Source of the DNA: Pseudomonadota bacterium
GTDB taxonomy: Bacteria; Pseudomonadota; Gammaproteobacteria; Steroidobacterales; Woeseiaceae
Length of the DNA: 10,108 nucleotides
Assembly (NCBI GenBank): GCA_022360335.1
Contig: JAKSCZ010000128.1
Location: 1 to 10,108 of the forward strand
Direction of reading: 5' to 3'
The notes beneath the pieces are model-generated. The model was not told where the DNA came from. It saw nothing but the letters and a program-made list of their open reading frames with translations, and did not search any database. Of the stretch, positions 1 through 6,057 are shown piece by piece. The position numbers were made by a program, and so were the translations under genes. Each line of letters starts with the position of its first letter. Positions within the stretch are counted from its first letter, which is position 1.

Positions 1-329
1 CCGAAATTGCCCTGGCCGTCGACCAGCGGCACCCGCATCGAGAAGTCCTGGGCCAGTCGCACCAGGGAATCGTAGACCGCGCCCTCTCCGTGCGGGTGGT
101 ATTTACCGATCACGTCGCCGACGACGCGCGCAGACTTCTTGTAGGCCTTGTTGTAGTCGTTGCCGAGTTCGCGCATCGCGTGCAATACGCGGCGATGAAC
201 CGGTTTCAGGCCGTCCCGGACGTCCGGGAGCGCGCGACCCACGATGACGCTCATCGCATAGTCGAGATAGGATTGCTGCATTTCCTCTTCGAGGCTTACC
301 GACAGCAGTTCCCGGGCTACTTCAGACAT
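1..329 (-). CDS. gyrA: DNA gyrase subunit A, N-terminal part (cut by left edge)
   Basis: GyrA is the breakage-reunion subunit of the A2B2 gyrase that introduces negative supercoils in the cytoplasm. The visible 109 codons begin at an ATG (327-329) and match the GyrA start almost residue for residue: SYLDYAMSVIVGRALPDVRD at about 20-39, the DGLKPVHRR segment, KKSARVVGDVIGKYHPHG at 64-81 and LVDGQGNF at the edge. ParC differs in the first block, so this is GyrA and not topoisomerase IV. The catalytic tyrosine (near 122) lies beyond the window. Numbering equals E. coli through the quinolone region: residue 82 is Glu (codon 84-86), 83 is Gly (codon 81-83) and 87 is Asp (codon 69-71). E. coli has Asp82 and Ser83. 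A weak GAG lies 5 nt before the ATG. The gene diverges from mtaD. Confidence 0.97.
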   Translation of the reverse strand, partial: MSEVARELLSVSLEEEMQQSYLDYAMSVIVGRALPDVRDGLKPVHRRVLHAMRELGNDYNKAYKKSARVVGDVIGKYHPHGEGAVYDSLVRLAQDFSMRVPLVDGQGNF

Positions 330-342
330 AGATTCTCAGCTT

Positions 343-387
343 CCGGAGCCCAAAATCCGGGCGCAGCTCCGCCCCGGACGAGGCGGA
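343..387 (-). promoter_or_regulatory. gyrA 5' leader with two short hairpins
   Basis: If gyrA starts from the -10 at 437-445, its leader is about 100 nt. It contains TCCGCC/GGCGGA at 368-387 (6-bp stem, 8-nt loop) and CCGGA/TCCGG at 343-360 (5-bp stem, 8-nt loop). No T run follows either arm, so they are not terminators. They may only shape the leader; a regulatory role is inference. Confidence 0.35.
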
Positions 388-410
388 ATCCGACGGTCAA
401 AACGGACTGG

Positions 411-496
411 GTTTCAAGCGACTTAACTCGCCTGTAATGATAACACAGACGTCCCCCGAAACAGCAGTTTCCAGACCGGTCGAAACAGCCTGAAAC
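411..496. repeat. Cluster of GAAAC/GTTTC motifs between gyrA and mtaD promoters
   Basis: GAAAC occurs at 458-462, 482-486 and 492-496, and its complement GTTTC at 411-415 and 467-471. The copies at 458 and 467 form a perfect dyad, GAAAC-agca-GTTTC. CGAAACAGC is repeated exactly at 457-465 and 481-489 (24 bp apart), and the copies at 482 and 492 are one helical turn apart. By simple base-count reasoning a 5-mer on either strand would be expected less than once in this 211-bp interval. The cluster lies just upstream of both putative promoters, as expected for a shared operator, but I do not recognise the regulator. Confidence 0.4.
437..445 (-). promoter_or_regulatory. Extended -10 promoter for gyrA
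   Basis: On the minus strand the sequence reads TGTTATCAT, an extended -10 (TGn followed by TATCAT, five of six matches to TATAAT). I see no good -35 at 16-18 bp, which is typical of extended -10 promoters. Transcription would start near 430, giving a leader of about 100 nt. Confidence 0.5.
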
Positions 497-525
497 GCAG
501 TGCTGGCGCTGCCGCGTGCGATGCG

Positions 526-531
526 TATACT
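526..531 (+). promoter_or_regulatory. -10 hexamer of the mtaD operon, 9 nt before the start codon
   Basis: TATACT (five of six matches to TATAAT) ends 9 nt before the mtaD ATG at 541. With the usual 6-8 nt from -10 to start point, the transcript would begin near 538, leaving a leader of only 2-3 nt. No convincing -35 is visible. The only purine-rich stretch (AGG at 537-539) is one base from the ATG, too close to act as a Shine-Dalgarno sequence. Confidence 0.5.
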
Positions 532-540
532 GCGGCAGGC

Positions 541-1872
541 ATGCAGCACTGTGACACCCTGATCGCCCCGCGCTGGTGCGTCCCGGTGGCGCCCGCCGGC
601 GGGGTCCTCGAGGGTCACGCCGTCGCTGTCAGCGACGGCCGTATTGCGGCGGTCCTGCCGCTCGACGAGGCGCGCGCCAGATTTCAGCCGAGCGTATCGA
701 TCGAGCGCCCCCGGCACGTCCTGATCCCGGGCCTCGTCAACGCCCACACGCATGCCGCGATGACGCTTTTCCGGGGGCTGGCCGACGACCTGCCGCTCGA
801 GGCCTGGCTGCACGAGGGCATCTGGCCCGCCGAGCGCCGCTGGGTCAGCGCCGAGATGGTCAGGGACGGCACGGGGCTCGCTGTCGCCGAGATGCTGCGC
901 GGCGGCATCACCTGCTTCAGCGATCAGTATTTCTTCCCCGAGATCGTCGCTGAGGTCGCCACGGCCCTCTCCGTGCGGGCCGTCGTCGCGACCCCGGTCG
1001 CCGACTTTCCGTCGGCGTGGGCCGACAACGCGACCGAATACCTGCAAAAGGGCGCGGACCTCGTCCACGACCCCTACGCGGACCACCCGCTGATCGCGAC
1101 CGCCTTTGCGCCCCATTCCACGCTCTCCCTGTCGGACGAATCGCTGTCGGCGCTGCGCGTTCTCGCCGACCAGCTCGACGCCCGGGTCCAGATTCACCTG
1201 CACGAGTCCGCGGCCGAGGTCGAGGTCTCGCTGCGCGATACGGGCAAGCGCCCGTTCGAGCGCCTCGCCGGCGCCGGGCTCGTGAATCGCTCGCTGCTGG
1301 CCGTCCATGCCGTGCACCTCACCGGGGACGAGCTGCGGCAATTCGCCGAGGCCGGCGTCTGTATCGCCCATTGCCCGAATTCCAACCTCAAACTGGCCGG
1401 CGGCATCGCGCCGGTCGACCGGTATCTCAAGGCCGGGCTCAACGTCGCACTGGGCACCGACGGGGCCGCCAGCAACAACCTGCTCGATATGTTCTCGGAG
1501 ATGCGCAGCGCGGCCCTGCTGGCCAAAGGCGTGAGCGGGGACGCGTCGGCGCTGCCGGCTGCGGGCGCACTGTCGATGGCGACGATCGCCGGGGCCCGTG
1601 CGCTCGGCCTCGAGCGGCACATCGGCTCGATCGAGCCCGGCAAACTCGCCGACCTGGCCTGCGTCGACCTCGGCACGCCGAACAGCCAGCCCGTTTACGA
1701 CGTCGTCTCCCAGCTGGTTTACGCGACCCGCGCGGACCAGGTCGCCGACGTCTGGGTCGGCGGCAGGCACCTGCTCGACGACGGGCGCTTCACCCGGCTG
1801 GACCCGGCCGCCGCCGGGGCGCGTGCCGACGAGTGGCGGGCGCGCATCGCTTCGGCAAGCGCAATACAATAG
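541..1872 (+). CDS. mtaD: 5-methylthioadenosine/S-adenosylhomocysteine deaminase (amidohydrolase family)
   Basis: Cytosolic metal-dependent TRZ/ATZ-type amidohydrolase. Family members deaminate methylthioadenosine and/or S-adenosylhomocysteine to the inosine forms. The 443-residue length is normal. The first metal pair is H69-x-H71 in NAHTHAAMTLFRG. E87 sits in LPLEAWL where the Thermotoga enzyme has a substrate-binding Glu. H192 follows in APHST. H219 and E222 (IHLHES) are the third metal ligand and catalytic acid, H256 is in AVHAVH, and D307 in LGTDGAASNN is the last metal ligand. All expected ligands are present. The ATG at 541 is supported because the N-terminal beta sandwich begins at once. 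It heads the operon, is divergent from gyrA, and ends 7 nt before ubiG. The substrate could also be another amino-purine or pyrimidine, since this family is promiscuous. Confidence 0.9.
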   Translation: MQHCDTLIAPRWCVPVAPAGGVLEGHAVAVSDGRIAAVLPLDEARARFQPSVSIERPRHVLIPGLVNAHTHAAMTLFRGLADDLPLEAWLHEGIWPAERRWVSAEMVRDGTGLAVAEMLRGGITCFSDQYFFPEIVAEVATALSVRAVVATPVADFPSAWADNATEYLQKGADLVHDPYADHPLIATAFAPHSTLSLSDESLSALRVLADQLDARVQIHLHESAAEVEVSLRDTGKRPFERLAGAGLVNRSLLAVHAVHLTGDELRQFAEAGVCIAHCPNSNLKLAGGIAPVDRYLKAGLNVALGTDGAASNNLLDMFSEMRSAALLAKGVSGDASALPAAGALSMATIAGARALGLERHIGSIEPGKLADLACVDLGTPNSQPVYDVVSQLVYATRADQVADVWVGGRHLLDDGRFTRLDPAAAGARADEWRARIASASAIQ

Positions 1873-1879
1873 GACGACC

Positions 1880-2599
1880 ATGACCGCAAGCGCACGAGAC
1901 AACGTCGATCCGGCCGAACTGGCCAAATTCGATTCGCTCGCGTCCCGCTGGTGGGACACGGAAGGCGATTTTCGCCCGTTACACCGGATCAACCCGCTGC
2001 GGCTCGACTGGATCCGCGAGCGCGTGAGGCTCGCCGGCAGCAGGGCCGTCGACGTCGGCTGCGGCGGCGGCATCCTGGCCGAGTCCCTGGACGCCTGCGG
2101 TGCGCGGGTGACCGGCATCGACATGGCCGAGGGTCCGCTCGCCGTGGCCCGCCTGCACCAGAGCGAGTCCGGCACGGACGTGGACTACCGCCGGACGACG
2201 GCCGAGGAACTGGCCGCGTCCGAGGCCGGCCGCTACGACGTCGTGACCTGTCTCGAGATGCTCGAACACGTACCGGACCCGTCGCAGGTCGTGCGCTCCT
2301 GCGCGGCGCTGGTCAGGCCCGGCGGCGACGTGGTCTTCTCCACGATCAACCGCAACCCGAAGTCGTTCCTGTTCGCCGTCGTCGGCGCCGAGTACGTGCT
2401 TCGCCTGCTGCCGAAGGGTACTCACGAATACGACAAGTTCATCCGGCCGTCGGAACTCGAAGCCTGGGCGCGCGGCGCGGGTCTCGAACTTAAGTCGAGC
2501 ATCGGCATGCACTACAACCCGCTGGCGAAAACGTACCGGCTGGCGCCGAACGTCGACGTCAATTACCTGATGCATTTCCGGCGCCCGTCCGGTGAGTAG
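1880..2599 (+). CDS. ubiG: Ubiquinone O-methyltransferase UbiG
   Basis: SAM-dependent class I methyltransferase that carries out both O-methylations of ubiquinone biosynthesis, at the inner face of the membrane. The 239-residue product has the UbiG start ELAKFDSLASRWWD (13-26), HRINPLRLDWI (35-45), SAM motif I VDVGCGGGILAE (57-68), acidic ribose-binding D81 in GIDMAEG, the CLEMLEHVPDP segment (124-134) and the TINRNPKS and GTHEYDKFIRPSEL blocks (155-193) diagnostic of UbiG. The ATG at 1880 has an AGGA Shine-Dalgarno at 1871-1874 that overlaps the mtaD stop, so the two genes are tightly linked. An ORF running further upstream in this frame is only mtaD in another frame. UbiG releases S-adenosylhomocysteine, a candidate substrate of its neighbour MtaD. 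Confidence 0.95.
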   Translation: MTASARDNVDPAELAKFDSLASRWWDTEGDFRPLHRINPLRLDWIRERVRLAGSRAVDVGCGGGILAESLDACGARVTGIDMAEGPLAVARLHQSESGTDVDYRRTTAEELAASEAGRYDVVTCLEMLEHVPDPSQVVRSCAALVRPGGDVVFSTINRNPKSFLFAVVGAEYVLRLLPKGTHEYDKFIRPSELEAWARGAGLELKSSIGMHYNPLAKTYRLAPNVDVNYLMHFRRPSGE

Positions 2600-3290
2600 C
2601 CCGGCCCGCCTTCGCGACGGCCCGTTCGATGCGGTGCTCTTCGACCTCGACGGCACGCTCGTGGACACGGCGCCCGACATGGTCGCCGTCCTGCAGGCGA
2701 TGCAGGCCGAGCACGGCGTGCACCCGGTGACGTATCCCGAAGGAAGGATGCAGGTGTCCAACGGCGCCCTCGGGCTGCTCCGGCTGGGATTCCCGGGAAT
2801 CGACGTCGAATACGGCGGCGATCTGCACCTCGAGTATCTCGACCGCTATGCCGGGGAGCTGTGCGCGGCCTCGCGCGTTTTCGCGGGGCTCGACGAGCTG
2901 CTCGAAACGCTCGACGCCGCGGAACGCCGGTGGGGCGTCGTCACCAACAAGCCCGGGCGTCTTACCCGCCCGTTGCTCGATTCCCTGGGGCTGGCGTCGC
3001 GCAGCGCCTGCATCGTCAGCGGCGACTCGCTGCCCGTGCGCAAGCCCGACCCCGCACCGCTGCTCCTCGCATGCGATATGGCCGGCATCGAACCGCGGCG
3101 GGCGATCTACGTCGGCGATGCGGCACGCGACATCGAGGCCGGCCTGCGCGCCGGTCTCGGAACGATCGCCGCCGGATACGGCTATATCACGGACGACGAC
3201 GATCCGCGCGGATGGGGCGCCGACGTCATCGCGCCGGACACGTCCGAACTTGCCCGAATCGTGCTCGAAGCGGTTAATCTTGGCGCCTGA
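2592..3290 (+). CDS. mupP: HAD phosphatase, MupP type (N-acetylmuramate 6-phosphate phosphatase)
   Basis: HAD subfamily IA hydrolase of 232 residues. Motif I is FDLDGTLVDT with nucleophile D18 and acid D20; motif II is T118 in VVTNK, motif III is K151 in RKPDP and motif IV is VGDAARD (174-180). A helical cap lies at about 25-95. Such proteins are often labelled phosphoglycolate phosphatase (Gph). I prefer MupP because the gene lies between ubiG and yciK as in Pseudomonas, and because the C-terminal GYGYITDDDDPRGWGADV resembles MupP rather than classical Gph. MupP dephosphorylates MurNAc-6-phosphate in the AnmK-MupP-AmgK-MurU recycling route that bypasses de novo UDP-MurNAc synthesis. The start is GTG inside the ubiG end (8-nt overlap) with no Shine-Dalgarno sequence, implying translational coupling. 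No in-frame ATG precedes motif I. Gph activity is the main alternative. Confidence 0.85.
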   Translation: MSSPARLRDGPFDAVLFDLDGTLVDTAPDMVAVLQAMQAEHGVHPVTYPEGRMQVSNGALGLLRLGFPGIDVEYGGDLHLEYLDRYAGELCAASRVFAGLDELLETLDAAERRWGVVTNKPGRLTRPLLDSLGLASRSACIVSGDSLPVRKPDPAPLLLACDMAGIEPRRAIYVGDAARDIEAGLRAGLGTIAAGYGYITDDDDPRGWGADVIAPDTSELARIVLEAVNLGA

Positions 3291-4573
3291 TGATCTCGTT
3301 CTCGATCGAACCCGCGTACCTCCAGACCGGCCTGCCGGCGCTGGGCGCCGGCGTGCTGCTCGGCGTCCTGGTCACGTGGCTCGTCGCCCGCCGGGCCCGC
3401 AAACGGCTGCTCGACGACGTCGACCGGGCGACGGCCCGGCTCAAGAGCCAGGAAGCCCTGCAGGCGGAACGCGAAGCGGCGTTCGAACTCGCCAACGCGA
3501 AGCTGACGCAGGCCTTCGCCGAGATATCCAATCGCTCGCTGCGCGCCAACAGCGAGACCTTCCTGAAGCTCGCCGAACAGAACCTCGGAACGCAGCAGGA
3601 AAAGGCGAAACGCGAGCTCGGCGAGCGCGAGAAGGCGGTCGAGGCGCTGGTCAAACCGATTCGCGAGGCGCTGGACGCCTCCAACCGGCAGATCGCCGAA
3701 CTGGAGAAGGCCCGCAGCGAAGCCTACGGCAGCATACGGAGCCAGCTCGAGGCCATGCATCTCGACCAGAAGTCGCTGACGCAGGAGACCCAGAACCTGG
3801 TCAAGGCGCTGCGCAGGCCCGAGGTGCGAGGCCAGTGGGGCGAGATCACCCTGCGCCGTCTCGTCGAACTCGCCGGCATGGTCGAGCACTGCGACTTCAT
3901 CGAGCAGGTGCACGCCCAAAGCGACGGACAGGTCGTCCGGCCCGACATGATCGTGAACATGCCGGACCAGCGCCGGCTCGTCGTGGACGTCAAGACGCCG
4001 CTCGATGCCTACCTGACGGCGGTAGAAGCCGGGGACGATGCACAGCGCAAACTCGGTCTCGAGCGGCATGCCCGGAACGTGCGCGGCCATATCCGCGTGT
4101 TGTCGACCAAGGCCTACTGGGAACAGTTCGAGGAAAGCCCGGAGTTCGTGATCCTGTTCATCCCGGGCGACCAGTTCCTGAGCGCCGCGCTGGCCGAGGA
4201 GCCGGATCTGATCGAGTACGCGCTGTCGCAGCAGATCATCCTCGCGACGCCGACGAGCTTCGTCGCACTGCTGAAGGCGGTGGCGTACGGATGGCGGCAA
4301 TTCGCCCTGGCGGACAACGCCAAGGAGATCCGCGTCCTGGCCGAGGAGCTCTACGGCAGGCTGGCGGCCTTCGTGGCTCACATGAACCGGGTCGGCCGGC
4401 AACTGGCCAGTAGCGTCGAGAACTACAACCGGGCCGTCGGCTCGCTGGAGCGCAGCGTACTCCCCGGGGCGCGAAAATTCGCCGAACTCGGCGTGCACGG
4501 CAAGAAGGACATCGAGAAACTCGAGACACTCGATCCCGTGCCGCGCACGATGATCGAAGGAAACGACTCTTGA
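3290..4573 (+). CDS. rmuC: DNA recombination protein RmuC (membrane-anchored nuclease-fold protein)
   Basis: RmuC-family protein of 427 residues, a family reported to limit inversions between inverted repeats. One N-terminal membrane segment (about 13-33) is followed by basic residues, then a long charged coiled coil (about 35-170). The conserved domain follows, with RGQWGEITLRRLVELAGM (180-197), RPDMIVNMPD (217-226) and the DVK of VVDVKTPLDAY (233-235). E185, D219, D233 and K235 form a plausible PD-(D/E)xK active site. IPGDQFL and ATPTSFVALLKAVAYGW (319-335) complete the family signature. The ATG overlaps the mupP TGA by one base, so coupling is likely. The anchor suggests it acts at the inner membrane. 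Its lack of any DNA-repair neighbour means the operon does not inform its substrate. Confidence 0.95.
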   Translation: MISFSIEPAYLQTGLPALGAGVLLGVLVTWLVARRARKRLLDDVDRATARLKSQEALQAEREAAFELANAKLTQAFAEISNRSLRANSETFLKLAEQNLGTQQEKAKRELGEREKAVEALVKPIREALDASNRQIAELEKARSEAYGSIRSQLEAMHLDQKSLTQETQNLVKALRRPEVRGQWGEITLRRLVELAGMVEHCDFIEQVHAQSDGQVVRPDMIVNMPDQRRLVVDVKTPLDAYLTAVEAGDDAQRKLGLERHARNVRGHIRVLSTKAYWEQFEESPEFVILFIPGDQFLSAALAEEPDLIEYALSQQIILATPTSFVALLKAVAYGWRQFALADNAKEIRVLAEELYGRLAAFVAHMNRVGRQLASSVENYNRAVGSLERSVLPGARKFAELGVHGKKDIEKLETLDPVPRTMIEGNDS

Positions 4574-5322
4574 GCATCGACCCCAGGTCGTACGCCTACC
4601 CGGACGATATCCTCAAAGGCCGCATCGTCCTGGTGACGGGATCGAGCGACGGCATCGGCAAGGCGCTGGCCCTGCACGCGGCCGGCCTCGGCGCCCGGCT
4701 CGTCCTGCACGGCCGCAGCGTCCCGAAACTCGAGGCCGTCTACGACGCCATCGAAGCCATCGACGGCGCACCGCGCCCGTCGATCGCCGTCCTGGACCTC
4801 GAATCCGCGAACGCCGAGACCTTCACGACGCTGGCGCAGAGCATCGAATCCGAGTTCGGCCGGCTGGACGGACTCGTCCACAACGCGAGTATCCTCGGGG
4901 AGCGCTTCCCGATCGGGCAATACGACGCCGTGACATGGCAAAAGGTCATGCACGTCAACGTGACGGCGGCGTTCGCCCTGACGCAGGTCCTGCTGCCGCT
5001 GCTGAATGCGTCGGAAGACCCGTCCGTCGTGTTCACGAGCAGCGGCGTCGGCCGCTGCGGAAAGGCGTTCTGGGGCGCCTACGCCGTATCGAAATTCGCC
5101 ACCGAAGGGCTCTCGCAAGTTCTCGCCGCCGAGCACCGCCAGGGAAAACTGCGCTCGAACTGCATCAATCCCGGCCCCACGCGCACCAACATGCGGCTCG
5201 CGGCCTGCCCGGCCGAGGACCGCGACAAGCTCCGGCGCCCCGGCGACATCCTCGCCCCTTACGTCTACCTGCTGGGACCGGACAGCAAGGGCGTTACGGG
5301 CGAGAGCTTCGACGCTCAGTAA
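4570..5322 (+). CDS. yciK: YciK-type short-chain dehydrogenase/reductase
   Basis: Rossmann-fold NAD(P)-dependent oxidoreductase of 250 residues; the physiological substrate of YciK is not established. The cofactor loop is LVTGSSDGIG (21-30), followed by HNASILG (104-110), catalytic S158 in FTSSGVGR, and Y171/K175 in GAYAVSKFATEG. The CINPGPTRTNMR and TGESFDAQ blocks match E. coli YciK closely, including the position of the C-terminus. The start is TTG at 4570, overlapping the rmuC TGA by four bases. An AAGGAAA (4557-4563) about 8 nt before it is a good Shine-Dalgarno sequence, and no in-frame ATG or GTG lies nearby. It is the last gene of the plus-strand operon and runs 29 bp into the convergent rluB end. 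Confidence 0.92.
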   Translation: MSIDPRSYAYPDDILKGRIVLVTGSSDGIGKALALHAAGLGARLVLHGRSVPKLEAVYDAIEAIDGAPRPSIAVLDLESANAETFTTLAQSIESEFGRLDGLVHNASILGERFPIGQYDAVTWQKVMHVNVTAAFALTQVLLPLLNASEDPSVVFTSSGVGRCGKAFWGAYAVSKFATEGLSQVLAAEHRQGKLRSNCINPGPTRTNMRLAACPAEDRDKLRRPGDILAPYVYLLGPDSKGVTGESFDAQ

Positions 5323-6049
5323 GCCCGGCCGCACGATACAGGGCGCGCACCTGTCCCGCCGGGAGATCCGCGTACCTGCCGCGGCGCAGGCTCCTCGGCA
5401 GCCGCACCGGCCCGTACGCCGTCCGGATCAGCCGGCTGACCTCGAGTCCGACCGCCTGCCACAGACGCCTGACTTCGCGATTGCGCCCTTCCCTGAGCGT
5501 CACGTCGAACCAGCGGTTCGCGCCTTCGCCGCCGCCGCGCTCGATCGAGTCGAAGCGTGCGGGTCCGTCGTCGAGTTCGACGCCTTTGCGCAAGGCGTCG
5601 AGGGACTCGTCCCCCGGGTCGCCGTGAATGCGTACGGCGTACCTGCGCACGATGCCCGAGGAGGGATGCATCAGGGCGTTGGCCAGGGCCCCGTCCGTCG
5701 TGAACAGCAGCAGCCCGGTGGTCGCGATGTCCAGCCGGCCCACCGCGACCCAGCGCCTGCCCCGGAGCGCCGGGAGCGCGTCGAAGACGAGACGGCGGCC
5801 CTGCGGGTCGTTCCTCGACGAAACCTCGTCGGCCGGCTTGTTGTAGACGACGTGGCGGTGCCGCTGCGCCGTCCCCTTCATGGACAGCGGCCGCCCGTCG
5901 AGCGCGATCCGCTCCGTCCCGTGGATATGATCGCCGAGCCGCGCCAAGCGCCCGTCGACGGCGAGGCGCCCCTCCCTGATCCAGGTTTCGACCTGCCTGC
6001 GCGAACCGTGCCCGGCGGCCGCCAGGACTTTCTGGATCCGGTCAGCCAA
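5294..6049 (-). CDS. rluB: 23S rRNA pseudouridine synthase RluB
   Basis: RsuA/RluB-family pseudouridine synthase of 251 residues; in E. coli RluB isomerises U2605 of 23S rRNA. An S4 RNA-binding domain comes first (QKVLAAAGHGSRRQVETWIR at 6-25, then VDGR), then the catalytic domain with NKPADEVSSR (70-79) and VGRLDIATTGLLLFTTDG, whose D107 is the catalytic aspartate. REGRNREVRRLWQAVG marks the RluB/RsuA group. The C-terminal tail is shorter than in E. coli RluB and basic. The start is TTG at 6047-6049. Upstream in frame there is no canonical start before a stop at 6074-6076, and no later one precedes the S4 motif. It overlaps the scpB end by 8 nt, and the start lies inside a strong hairpin (see 6034-6057). 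It is the last gene of the yciO-scpA-scpB-rluB operon. Confidence 0.94.
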   Translation of the reverse strand: MADRIQKVLAAAGHGSRRQVETWIREGRLAVDGRLARLGDHIHGTERIALDGRPLSMKGTAQRHRHVVYNKPADEVSSRNDPQGRRLVFDALPALRGRRWVAVGRLDIATTGLLLFTTDGALANALMHPSSGIVRRYAVRIHGDPGDESLDALRKGVELDDGPARFDSIERGGGEGANRWFDVTLREGRNREVRRLWQAVGLEVSRLIRTAYGPVRLPRSLRRGRYADLPAGQVRALYRAAGLTERRSSRP

Positions 6050-6057
6050 CCGGATCC
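6034..6057 (-). promoter_or_regulatory. 9-bp perfect hairpin enclosing the rluB start and scpB stop
   Basis: On the minus strand GGATCCGGT (6057-6049) is followed by a 6-nt loop, TGGCTG, and then its exact complement ACCGGATCC (6042-6034). The rluB TTG uses the last base of the 5' arm and the first two of the loop. The scpB TGA (6044-6042) lies at the loop/3' arm junction. Any Shine-Dalgarno-like GGA upstream is inside the stem. No T run follows, so it is not an intrinsic terminator. The likely effect is to block independent initiation at rluB, so that it is translated mainly by ribosomes arriving from scpB. Confidence 0.6.

Noticed and set aside
411..416. TTGAAA and TTGACC on the minus strand as -35 boxes for gyrA
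   Set aside because: No -10-like hexamer lies 16-18 bp downstream of either. The extended -10 at 437-445 is better.
90..437. 115-codon plus-strand open frame at the left edge
   Set aside because: It is antisense to gyrA, which is certain here.
397..2175. 592-codon open frame on the minus strand
   Set aside because: It lies opposite mtaD and ubiG, whose motifs are unmistakable. Its composition (Arg, Gly and Ala runs, no recognisable motif) is typical of antisense frames in GC-rich DNA.
3182..4498. 438-codon minus-strand frame, and the 521-codon plus-strand frame at 2848-4413
   Set aside because: Both are out-of-frame or antisense readings of mupP and rmuC, which account fully for this stretch.
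6034..6057. The rluB hairpin as an intrinsic terminator
   Set aside because: No T tract follows it on either strand, and it lies inside two overlapping genes of one operon.
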